From assembly GCA_018466975.1 (NCBI GenBank), contig CM031557.1:806001-870000 (forward strand): a DNA stretch of 64,000 nt, in the 5' to 3' direction. Under the pieces are notes generated by a model. The model made no database searches and was not told where the DNA came from. It worked only from the letters and a program-made list of their open reading frames with translations. Position numbers and translations under genes: made by a program. Position 1 is the stretch's first letter; the number at the start of each line of letters is the position of its first letter. Below, in pieces: positions 33,390-43,428 of the stretch. Origin of the DNA: Sparassis latifolia (Eukaryota; Basidiomycota; Agaricomycetes; Polyporales; Sparassidaceae).

Positions 33390-33967
33390 CACATTCGCAT
33401 GAGTTCCCCTCCCTGGCCGAGACGAGGGTGTGCCAGCTTTGTAGGCCACGAGCCCAAGTCTTCACCCAGGTCGTGTCCACACGAGTGTGATCTCCACAAC
33501 AATCGTGTTCCCGCACTAGTCGAAGCGCTGAGTGACCAAGTTACTCACATCTGTCGCCTCTTTCGAGCACGACTAAAATTTCTGGCTATGTGGATTCAGT
33601 GCTTATCAGCCGTTACATACTCCGACATAAGAGAAACGGACTGGGAGCCTTCCAGATATCGTCGTGCACCAAGGTCCACTGGAAAGCCTCAGCTGGCGCT
33701 GGACGTAGTAACGACTACTACGAACTCCGGCATCCTAGAACGCTACTTCATCGTGAAGGACCTGTTAGGGCTGCTGCTTAAGCTTGAAGGCATACGTCAA
33801 GGTATAAATTTCTGCGTCGCTGACGTTATTTTATACCGTCTGTTAGATTCAAGAGAAGATCTCAGAGATCGATCAGATGGTGTGGCCCAGCACGTGACCG
33901 TTGCACGTCGCGACGCGCTTTGGATTGACCTCCAACTTGAAGTTAAGTTCCGAACCACCCGTTGATC
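33390..33967 (+). repeat. Dispersed repeat, copy 2, forming the promoter of the next gene
   Basis: Aligns with the minus strand of 7494-8010 from CCTGGCCGAGACGAGGGTG to GATCTCAGAGATCGATCAGA and beyond, and partly with 40490-40710 (CATAAGAGAAACGGACTGGG / CACAAGAGAAACGGACTAGG). It ends at the ATG at 33968, so this repeat is the immediate upstream sequence of that gene. An open frame through it (33399-33965) looks like chance or decayed coding. Confidence 0.6.
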
Positions 33968-34608
33968 ATGTCCTCCATCGCCTCCGACCGCTACTGCTGC
34001 TATGAACGCGACGAGAACGGGAACCTTATACCTGACGGCGGCTCGGGCTACAGGTTGACTCCAGCTGCCTTAGAAGCAGAGCGCGAGGTTTGTGCTAGCT
34101 TGTGGCGCGTTAGTGTTGTCCTGTTATCGCCGTTCTGACCATTCTTTGCACGCAGATATGGTTGAATTGGGCGAAAGCACGACTACCTGCTCCCACAACC
34201 GAACTTCCCGACAAATACAACTTCATGACACTCCCTGAGGACAGTTCGGATCCGCCCAAGCTACAATATGGCATTGCTGTCAAGTTCGACAAGTTGCTAG
34301 CATATGCGAAGCAGAAGAATCTCCTAGAACCCGCCGCGCGCAAGCGCGGCGTAGCCCTTAGCTCCCTTTCGGACATGTCCATCATATCCGACGTGTTCGA
34401 GGCCTTGGAAGTAGCGTGCAATGCCCATCTTCATTGGTCTATACCGTGGGTTCCCGACTACAATGGAATGGTTGCTCTTTATTCGAATTACACGATGCTT
34501 TGGGAGCAACTTGAGGAGGAGCACGAGAAAGAGGTGATCAAGATATTGCAGGAGGAGCTGGGCGTCACAGAGGAACCGATGTGGTATTGGGATATTTCCA
34601 ACCAGTAA
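33968..34608 (+). CDS. Uncharacterised about 190-residue protein, paralog 1
   Basis: Two exons (33968-34087 and 34156-34608) start MSSIASDRYCCYERDENGN and end PMWYWDISNQ. The body has FDKLLAYAKQKNLLEPAARK, RGVALSSLSDMSIISDVFEA and a long acidic helix WEQLEEEHEKEVIKILQEEL. It is mostly alpha-helical by composition, with no membrane segment. It is about 80-85% identical to the gene at 38944-39590, and intron position matches. I do not recognise a domain; the pair looks like a lineage-specific family. It lies immediately downstream of the dispersed repeat. Confidence 0.85.
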
Positions 34609-34949
34609 TGCTTGTTAGTTATGCCTCTGGTATTCAGAAGCTGAGAATTCACGGCATGGATAATCCTGGAGTCTCATTCCCTTTCCTGGATGCGGCGGAA
34701 GGGCCACAAAGGAACGGATGCCGAGTGCGCTCTAATTGAAAGTGATTGTATTTCATGAAGGACCTCGTTGCACTCGTTGCATCCCCCTCGTGTGTGCTCA
34801 GAAAACAAGTATAAAGCTGTAGTGATACTCCCGTCTCAGCACCACTACGTAGTCTGCCATGTCCGTGCTCGAAGGAGGACTGTGATCCCTCGTGGCGCTG
34901 CCGACGATGCAATGCAATCTAATGGAGGATCTTTGTGAGTCGCTGTCTG
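34609..34949. other. Intergenic, no gene supported
   Basis: Nothing recognised apart from short ORFs. Confidence 0.5.
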
Positions 34950-36725
34950 GTCCATTCATTAGGGCTGGGTTGATACTTTTATAGGTGTAAGAGGTCATTC
35001 AGCACATACGGACGACCGCCCGTTTTCAATCGATACGGTCAGGGCGGTATCGTCTATGCACTCTCGCGTCATGTAATCCAAGTGAGAATAAACGTCGCGC
35101 AAGTTGTTCGACAGTCCATTGACAAGATGCACGAGTTCAGGTGGACCAAGCCGGGGAGCTTTAACGACGGCGTAGACGAGCTTGTACCTGTGCACGCAAT
35201 GGCGCGTTACCACGAGCGCGTTCTCGACTATCAGGCGTGAGCTGGTCTAGTGCTAACGCTTGACGATTGATGGATTGATGGAGATTCCTTGACTCAGACC
35301 TGATGAACTCGTCTTTTCTCCTGCCGACGGTCGACCTTGTGTGGCACTCTCACCAACTCATGGGCAGTCGCTGTGAGAAAGGCTTTATGTAAGATGTCAA
35401 GTGCTATGTGGATCAGTGCGGTAGACGTTTCCTCTATGTGGCGATACAGAAACGTCAGCTGCGCAGTGACGATACAGTCAAAGAGAAGCGGCTGGCCATG
35501 TCGCTTGATACGACCCTGCCCTGCATGGCAGGTGAGCAACCACCTCGAAGTAGTGTGCACATTAATTCTAGACAAAATCAGAGCAGTTAGGTACACTCCA
35601 ACATCCCCTACGTGTACCGCGGCTGCCCCCTACCTGCGGAGCTCGTTGGGCGGTGCCTCACCCTTCTTTCACAAAACTTCTTTCATCAAAACGATCCCGA
35701 CGTTTCCGCGAGGCTCTGCCCACTTCGGTGTGCAGACACGTTCTCCGCCACTCATACGAGCGAGCATAACTCCGTCGTTCCTTAGCAGGGGTGCTTCCGG
35801 GGTGGTTGCAGAACACCGCAGACGTGTGGAACGGTTCACGCGGCGGCAGATCCTTCATTATCAGTAACCCCCTTTATTGTAACGGCACTTCAGCAGTCCC
35901 CAAAGAACACTTGGTCCGCTTTTACGGTAAAGCCAGTAGCAAGGTACTGTACGCCTACTATCATCAAGACTGGGCAGTTATCCGCATTTTTGCAACTAAG
36001 CCGAATAGACCCATCGAGCGCATCGGACAATGATTTAAAGGACCCAGTGGAGACTTTCCCAGAGGGATCTCTTCGACCAATCATACTGGAAGGCAGGAAA
36101 GCTCGACATCTCTGCCTCTTCTCTGAATCTCCATGCGGGCGATGTTGGCCTCCTTGAAATGGAGCCGTGAAGACAAATCTTATGGAGGCGCAGAAGCAGA
36201 AACCTATCGGTGCGGAGTTGTCCAAATTTATTAATGTTTACGGTATGTCTCCGCAACAAAAACGTCACGCTAGCATGCTCACCGGCTGTATGGCCGAATT
36301 TGTTCTTCAAGTTCCGTGTGGACACCCCTGGCAGCGAAACCATGTTTGACTCGCTTGTTGTCATCTCCCTACACCCTACAATCGAGACCGTCTCGTTCTG
36401 AGCTGCGATAACCAAGAGTGGACCTTCGACTCAGCAGTGACATTTGTCGCACAATCCATGTAATGTACGCCGCGTTCTACAGCGACGTAGAGCAGAGGTC
36501 CTACCGGTGGAATCTGGCTGTCGCGTTAAGCTGGCTGACGATGTCTATTTTGACTCTGAGGACCTTTACCATACCGTTCCGAATGTTCACCCGATTCCTC
36601 TGAAGAAGTTCAAGGACAGGTTCAAGGAGCTTCTCGGGAATCCCGCGTTCTTGTCGCTAGGCGGCACTCTCGCCGCAGCGGCTCGGCATCAATATGCTGT
36701 GCAGACGAAGTGTGCTCAGCGGTGA
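34950..36725 (+). pseudogene. Degenerate plus-strand gene in shifting frames, unknown family
   Basis: Protein-like stretches follow one another on the plus strand: RRPPVFNRYGQGGIVYALSR-type text with VVRQSIDKMHEFRWTKPGSF (about 34990-35230), a good intron (GTGAGC..CTCAG, 35228-35300) into PDELVFSPADGRPCVALSP, then VDQCGRRFLYVAIQKRQLRS (about 35405-35530), PYVYRGCPLPAELVGRCLTL (about 35600), EGSLRPIILEGRKARHLCLF (about 36060-36120), VDTPGSETMFDSLVVISLHP (about 36310-36370) and KKFKDRFKELLGNPAFLSLG, ending at 36725. Several gaps between them are only 20-30 nt or hold stops, too short for introns. It could be a decayed gene, or one with very small introns. The family is not recognised. Confidence 0.35.
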
Positions 36726-37187
36726 GAGAGGAAGGGTGTCCATCTGCTGAAAGACCTGCTCTGGTACATTAAGGCAGTGACACCATGGGTAGACATACCT
36801 ATGAATCATAACTGTATTCGCAGCATCATCAGTCGTACGTGCATTTGGCGACGGTTACACTTACATTGGTATTTGTAGTAGAAGTATCTTTGTTTGTCGT
36901 TGCCTCAGCGAATCGGACTTAAATTATACTGGTGTCAAAGGTAGTACTTCTTAATATTGATAAAATGGCAAGCGACTTGCTCGGGTTCCTCGACTCGGGG
37001 GTTTCTTAAATGATAGAAGAATCCCACATACGGGTAAAATCAACTTTCACTGGATGGATGGGAATGTCTTTTACATTGCTCTATACGGGAATAATTTTCG
37101 TTACAAGGACCCTCTATCGGAACTGAAAATCGCATCAGACAACTGAAGATATCACACCGATGATACACGCACCACAAGTACAATGAT
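36726..37187. other. Intergenic, no gene supported
   Basis: AT-richer stretch between the degenerate gene and the 3' end of the PD-(D/E)XK-like gene. Confidence 0.5.
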
Positions 37188-38632
37188 CTAACGAGTAGAC
37201 TCTCTGCCCCGAGTACGTGTCCCATGTGAATATTGCGACACGTTCTCCGCCTCGTCGTCTTCATCGTTCTCTGCCTCATCATCATTCTCGTCATCCTCAT
37301 CATCTACGCCTCGGCCAAGATCGAAGTCAAAGTCAAGAGGGATATCATCCTCGATGTTGCTCTGGGCGTTATCATGGGCATCGTCAGTATCCTCGAAGGA
37401 TGGGACATCCAAGTCTCCCTCAGAGAGTGCATCGTCTCCTCGCGATTGGCTACGTGTCCTTCGATTTGCGCCGGCGTTACTGGGGCGGACACTGCTATAG
37501 TAATTACCCGAGGTATCCTCTTCGGAAGAAGCGGTAAAGTCAGCTGCATCACGAAGGTCTTCCACCTGCTCGTCCTGGCGGTCAAGGAAGTCGTCGAGGT
37601 CCTGGCGAGCGCTTTCCTATTAAAAAAACAGCAGCAAAGTCAGACATGCAAAAAAAATTGTAAATTGGATGAGTGTACCAGAGAGATTTCCGAGGCATGA
37701 TGATCACCTGGCGGTGGTGTGAAGAAGGATGGCTGAAAAGGGATATCTATTTCTCTGGAGGTTATAATATCCCATAGAGCCTTTCGGAAAAGGGGACTGA
37801 AGGCCTCTCCATCCTCGCTAAGGATAGGCTCGCTATAGTAGAGTGCTGTGGGTTTATTCACGGACAGATTGAGGACCATCCGCTCCATTCCCCGTTTGGC
37901 ATTTGTCTGCGCCTTCACATCGTCACCCCGTTTCCGCTTTGGCCTTTTCCGTGACTGATTGCTATCGGAAGGGGGTTGGTGCAACACCGATGGAGGGAGT
38001 GGATGAGTAGGAGGAGGAAGACGAGTGGGCCTCAAGTACTCGAAGACAGAGAAGTATATGCCCAAGATGAGCATTCCGTAGAGCTTGTCACCAGCAAACT
38101 GTGTAAATGCAAATGTTGCCTGCTCATTCAATTGCTGTATATGCACCCACATAGCCCTTCGCGCTGCCTGCTGCCCCTCATCCGACATCCACTTCCCCGG
38201 GAAGGTGAAGGTTTTAATTTCAACCCAGAAACCAAGTACGGGGTGCCTGTACAGTGGACTGAAGCGATTAAAGACAGCTGGATCATGAAGGAATGTGAGC
38301 ATGATGGTGAAATCCGGAATGCGACGGTCAAATTCTTTCTCAGTCGGCGTAGAGAAGGATGACTGAGGCTCGCAGCCTAGTGCACGGTCGACCTCCAACG
38401 TATCACCACCGGTTTCACAGAATGCTGTCAAGATATGCCCGTAAAGTGTGTACAAAGGGCTTTCCACATCACGCAATGCCCAGGCGTGCCTGATCATGAC
38501 ACGAACTTTGCTGAAAAAACCGGTACTTTGAATGAGAATACTCTGCCAGCAGCAAAGCCCGTTTAGTACTTCGAAGGAATCAGATGCCTGAGGACAAAGT
38601 CTCACATTCTGAGAGTCTAGCGGTTCCGCCAT
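37188..38632 (-). CDS. Uncharacterised protein with PD-(D/E)XK-like signature and acidic tail
   Basis: Two exons: the first starts MAEPLDSQNVRLCPQASDSF at the ATG ending at 38632, because the longer upstream frame opens only with TTG. It runs to ASEISL, where a GTACAC..AATAG intron (about 37627-37695) joins ESARQDLDDFLDRQDEQVED; the second ends GTRTRGRESTR at 37188. The frame agrees only with this donor. The core has RRIPDFTIMLTF and, about 35 residues on, VLGFWVEIKTFTF, i.e. a PD...E-X-K arrangement as in the PD-(D/E)XK nuclease-fold superfamily. A basic patch (SRKRPKRKRGDD) could be a nuclear signal, and the tail is almost all Asp/Glu. Nuclease activity is inference. It is divergently transcribed from the gene at 38944. 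Confidence 0.65.
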
Positions 38633-38943
38633 GGAAAATGCTAAGACCTTGAGCAGAAGGGTGAAGAAGGTGATGAATGATAGGTAAGTCACGGTCCTCT
38701 TGGAAGCGCGATGAGAAATCAAAACAGGTGATTGTGGTGTAAAGATAAATCTATCCGTGTTGCACCCTCGTGAGCTTCGTGAGCGGTAGCGGTTGATCGT
38801 CGAACGAACAACAACGAACGAAAGACTCAAAGAGTACGGATGAACGAGAATCGATCATTCCAGCACGTGACTGGGGCGTTTGAGCGTGACGCTTGAAGTT
38901 GCTCGTTTTACTCGTTTGACCAGGTTCATCTTCGTTATCCGTC
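38633..38943. promoter_or_regulatory. Divergent promoter region
   Basis: 311 bases between the starts of the PD-(D/E)XK-like gene (minus) and the uncharacterised paralog 2 (plus). No distinctive motif was seen. Confidence 0.4.
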
Positions 38944-39590
38944 ATGTCCTCTCTCGCCTCAGATCGTTTCTCCGATTATGAACGCGATGTGAATGGGAAA
39001 CTTATACCAGACGGCGGCACTGGCTACAGGTTGAAACCCGCTGCCTTGGAAAAATACAACCAGGTTTGTGACGCTCACGGCGCGTTGGGGTTGTCTATTG
39101 TCGACGGTCTGACTACAGTATTTTTGACACGCAGCTATGGCTGAAAGAAGCCAAGGAACGTTTACCTGCTCCCACTGCCGAACTTCCCGGCAAATACGAT
39201 TTCATGTCGCTCAAGGACGGTAGCCCGGACCCGCCCCTACTACAGTACGGCATTGCAGTCAACTTCGACAAGTTGCTGTCCTACGCGAAGGAGAAAAACC
39301 TCCTAGAGCCCGCCGCGCGCAAGCGCGGCGTATCTCTTAGTTCCCTTTCTGACATGCCCATCATCTCAGAAGTTATCAAGGCCTTGGAAGTAGCGTGCAA
39401 CGCCCGTCTTCATTATACAGCCCCATGGGTTCCCGATTACGAGGGAATGGTCGCGCTTTATTCAAACTACTCGATGTTTTGGGAGCAGCTCGAGGAGGAG
39501 CACGAACAGGAGGTAATCAATATCTTGCAAGAGGAGCTGGGCGTTACGGAGGAACCAATGTGGTATTGGGATGCTGTGAACCAGCGATGA
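38944..39590 (+). CDS. Uncharacterised about 190-residue protein, paralog 2
   Basis: Two exons joined by an intron from 39064 (GTTTGT) to a CACGCAG acceptor at about 39134. It starts MSSLASDRFSDYERDVNGK and ends PMWYWDAVNQR. It matches paralog 1 (33968-34608) along its whole length, with the same intron position and the same conserved blocks (LLEPAARKRGV, LEVACNA.LH, ELGVTEEPMWYWD). Unlike paralog 1 it is not preceded by the dispersed repeat, so the duplication did not carry the promoter. Function unknown. Confidence 0.85.
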
Positions 39591-39662
39591 ATGGTGAGTT
39601 ACATGTCTTTGTCTAACTCCTGGCCATCTTAATAAGACGTGCCGCGGTAGAATCGCGGTATA

Positions 39663-40172
39663 CTAAATCGTTCTCAGTACCCCTTCTCCTCCTTCTGTGA
39701 TGTCGTCTACATCATTCCCATCGCTCGGGTCATTTACATCACTCGCGTCCTCCTTATCATGTGCGTCATCGTGTTTATTCTCGAGGAGGATGCCCATTGT
39801 TGCCCATTGTATAGTATACAAGGAATCCTCCACCCAATCCACCCCGTTTTCGTCCACTTTTGCTGTCTGTTCAACATAATCCCTCATACCCTCCCCCATC
39901 TGCAGCTGGCCCGCGTTGCTTTGTGTTACTTGTACCAACCATGTATCAACCAATTGACATACCCTAGCTTTGACCCAGGCTTTATATCACAACACCACCG
40001 CTCTGGATGTGGTATTCACCATGGCACTATCAAAAAACACCTTCCTGGAGCGCGTTTGCCCATAGACGTCTCCTGGTGTAGCATTGAGTCGGGCCCCATC
40101 ATCCGTACAAGGTCTGGGCGTTGTCAATGTGGCAACTACAAGAAGTGTGAGATACACATCGGTTGTACACAA
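39663..40172 (-). pseudogene. ORF with one in-frame stop, unknown
   Basis: On the minus strand a single frame runs from about 40172 to the TAG at 39663, interrupted once by TGA at 39987-39989. Upstream part: DDGARLNATPGDVYGQTRSR and KVFFDSAMVNTTSRAVV; downstream part: YKAWVKARVCQLVDTW, YVEQTAKVDENGVDWVEDSL and an Asp-rich end. The composition on both sides of the stop is protein-like, so this looks like a recently broken gene or exon of a transposon-like gene. I cannot assign a family. Confidence 0.35.
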
Positions 40173-40209
40173 TCACGGTGAATGGCGGCGGTACACATTG
40201 TTGCATAAA

Positions 40210-41310
40210 AACCGTGGCATTTGCTAATTATTAGCATGGGTGCTGCAGAAGGATGGTTCAGGTACCAAGTTTGAGACAAACATGGTGTCTGCAGCGTCAG
40301 TCGACAGCTGAACGCTGAGCACTGAAGAAGGACAAAGGATCCCCTCTCCCTTTTCCCCATTCGTTACTTCTTACATCTACATCTGCCACCTATGTCTGGT
40401 GCGGGCTATGATTCCGTCCCTTCCCTCACTCATAGGGATCATTTTGTAGTCTGCCTACGGGAGACTAGGTGCGGGCCCCTGTGATCGCAATCGTAGTTAC
40501 GCACCACGTCGACACGTTGGGTGACCCGGTCACTCGAATCTGTCGCCTCGTGGGAGCACAGTTGAATTCCTGTCGCAGTGGTTTCAAATATACAATGCTG
40601 AAGCGCTGATCAGTCATGATTCGACACAAGAGAAACGGACTAGGTGCCTTCCAGATATTTGTGCAGATTCGACCGGCACGACCACAGCCCACTGGAAGCC
40701 GAGCTTGCGGTCTTCAAGTTAATGATGATCTCCCGACGAAAGTAAACACCACTGTGAACGTTGTCCCGCCTCGTAGATCGCCCAACGCTACTTACAATTA
40801 ACTTGAATGTAGGCCTGAGACGGTATACGTCCTCACCTGTGGAATCGATCCGTTAACGGCGGCGAGCACGTATCGCTATATCAAACCGGGGACATGGTAT
40901 TTACTGACTACCAGCAGGCTGTCGTGGACGGATGTATCAGATACCAAATTTGACAAAACATGGCAGTGTCTGCCCAGTCAGTCCACAACTGAGCGCTCGG
41001 AACTAGGCTCGTTAACCAGCCCCTAGTGGACATGAAGAAGGAGTCGTTCCTCTCTATAGAGCTCGGAGCTGCCAGTGAAGAGAGGATCGTTCGCCCTTCT
41101 CCATTCGTTGCGCGTCTGCCACCCATGTTTGATGATAGAGAGTTATCTCGAGCATCCGTGGCGAGTCAATTGCGATACTCACTGCAATGTCACACCTTAA
41201 AAGTTGTGGTGTCAAGCAGCTACATAGTAAGTATGTACCCTGGCCGCATCCAAGAACGGAAACCGTTGTATTTAAATATTGAGTCGACAGTGTTGACAGT
41301 AACTTTACTG
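40210..41310. repeat. Patch of dispersed repeats before NmrA-like gene 2
   Basis: Three pieces. ACCAAGTTTGAGACAAACAT (40262) recurs as ACCAAATTTGACAAAACAT (about 40943), with about 60 similar bases following each. 40490-40710 is a third, shorter copy of the dispersed repeat seen at 7.5-8.0 and 33.4-33.97 kb (CTGATCAGTCATGATTCGAC then ACAAGAGAAACGGACTAGG). 40985-41290 shares AGAGAGGAACGAC-type text and AAGAACGGAAACCGTTGTAT with 16440-16660 beside NmrA-like gene 1. No intact gene. Confidence 0.5.
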
Positions 41311-41589
41311 CCATGGAATTCACACATTATTTGAAGGTGATGCAAGAGTTCTTGGCAAACGGAATTCCGTTGGTGACCATGATTACCACTGTCAGCGTGA
41401 CAGAGGTGCAGGGAAATGAACAGATTTGTTGCAGTCTCTTCGTGAGTACAGATTAGTCTTGGCCGCTTCAGAAGTATACTATCAGGCCCTTAAGAAGAAG
41501 ATTCGGCGGTTGATATTCTCGATAAACGTTCATACAGATTTGATACTCTGCTGCTACTTGCGTCATAATCATCCCATCACGGACCGCCT

Positions 41590-42845
41590 CTACAACTGGG
41601 AAGCCCTCTCGCGATTTACAGAGATGGATTTGGCGTCCTCCGAATTCTTGAGGAGGAAGGCAGACTCGCCCTTGTAATCTTTCTCCTTCATCCAGGCCTC
41701 CAGCGTCGTCCCGTGGGGGTTGACACTCCTGATCCACTGCATATCTCTCTTGATCATATTGTCCCGGAATAGCGACCACCATCCAGAGAAATTCTCTCTC
41801 CAGGTCGTCTGTGCCGATTCCAGCACCTTCTGTTCATTCGCGATGGGTGCGTCAGTGTTATTGAGGTTCATGACCCACTCGTCGAAACTCTGGTGCACAA
41901 TGACTGCCTTCTGACCAGTGACTTTCTTGAAGGTAGCCAAGAGGTACTCCCAGTCGACCATATCGCTGGCCACCTCGAGCTCGGCGGCGGACGTGAGCGC
42001 TCGGTGGTCGAACGTGTAGCGGGCGAAGAACCCCAGGTCGGAGAGCGCAATCATGGGGACGTGGCCGGTACCGATAGGGGTCGCGAAGACGAAAGTGCCA
42101 TCTGCACGCCGGTTCAAGGGTCCGAACATAGGCTATCCATCGTTGATTGGTTAGCCTTGGCCTGGATGGCTGCAGGTACGATTCACCTGGTACAACATGT
42201 CCATGTAGGGACCAGACGTGACGACACTCCAAGACATGGAGGTGTCGCTGACCTCGGATGGCTGGGACTTCAACCATTCCGCGACGAGCCCCTTGCCATC
42301 AAAGTGCTCACACCTGTACTGTTGGTCGTAGTTGCCTTTCTGCAACCAAAAATGTGTGAGTGGGTCTGTGTTCCCACGCAGTGCGGCGCTGAAATATAAC
42401 CACCTTGAGTGAATGGTCGAGGCTGCTCCACACGTAGTGACGCATGGTCTTGCTCTGCTTTGCCAGCTCGAAGATGCGCATGCCCGCGAAGATCTCCTTG
42501 GCCTCGCCGACGGTAAAGCCATCCGTGTTGACCCACGCTCCATACGCACCCTCGAGCGCAGCCTTGACAGTGGGAAAGTCATAGAACGATCCTGAGAGCG
42601 ATCAAGTGTGTCAGATCTCCCTCGACGCGAACAGGAGCAGTCAGCTAACCTCTAACGAGCTCTACACCTTTGTGAGCGAGTTCCTGTGAGCGCCTGCTTT
42701 GCGGGTCGCGGGTGAGGGCTCGGATGGTGTAGGGAGACGGCTCGCCGTCCGCGCTCGGTTCAAGCAGTTTGTCGATCACAGCGAGGCCTTGCGCGCCGGT
42801 CGCGCCAATGACGAGGATAACTTTCTTCGCAGTCGAAGAAGACAT
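41590..42845 (-). CDS. NmrA-like NAD(P)-binding protein, copy 2
   Basis: Starts MSSSTAKKVILVIGATGAQG at the ATG ending at 42845 and ends NRERASQL at 41590. Exon joins (LVRG/SFYDFPTVK, HSLK/KGNYDQQ, MLYQ/PMFGPLNR) are those of copy 1 at 16795-18049. Long blocks are identical (NRRADGTFVFATPIGTGHVP; ASDMVDWEYLLATFKKVTGQ), while the C-terminal third differs more. Family role as for copy 1: redox-sensing regulator or atypical reductase. The two copies lie on the same strand about 24.8 kb apart and share repeat sequence on their 3' sides, pointing to a segmental duplication. Confidence 0.9.
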
Positions 42846-43428
42846 GTTCAGTGCGAAGATCAAAAGAGGAGGAATTAGGAGTCAATGTCACTTCAAGTGA
42901 GTTAGGAGGCTCGAGCACGGGCTTTAAAGCTCCACTGTGTGCGGTTGCTTGCTGACGGTGAGGGGTGCGGGCATCGGCGTTGACTTACTCATCTACCACC
43001 TACGGTGCAATGCTACTCAGCACAGTCTGAATGTTCGTGTAGGCCTACGTCAATTGAATACGCAAGATACACCGAGTTAGCGCTGGACAAGAAGGAGGGG
43101 TGATGATGCCGAACCATGCCCGAGGGGACAAAGCACTCACCGACACAAAGACCAGCCAAAGTTACTTCGCATGCCATAGACAAGTGCACCGCAGATCCAA
43201 AACTCACTATTATGCTGGCTGAAAGGTCAACATAGAACATCACTTGACATTTCACGACGACGGATACATCACCGCAAGAACATACAAGGAAGCAAGTATG
43301 CATCACATCTAGAGCAACAGTATTTCTATGCGAAACAGAGAGGTATACAGTATGTTGATGCAAGAAGAATATAGACGTGATTGCAATAGGACAAATGAAC
43401 GTACGGGAACCATGCGTGACTATCCAGC
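42846..43428. other. Promoter of NmrA-like gene 2 and intergenic sequence
   Basis: A TTTAAAGC element near 42913-42920 (minus strand GCTTTAAAGCCC) matches copy 1. The remainder up to the zuotin stop holds no supported gene; its layout resembles 18050-18320 (both contain GTGTAGGCCTACGT / ATGTAGGCTTGAAT near an AATACACC/AATACGC stretch), so the duplication extends upstream. Confidence 0.4.

Noticed and set aside
33399..33965. 188-codon plus-strand ORF
   Set aside because: Lies within the dispersed repeat; the inverted copy at 7.5-8.0 kb has no matching open frame, so coding is unlikely.
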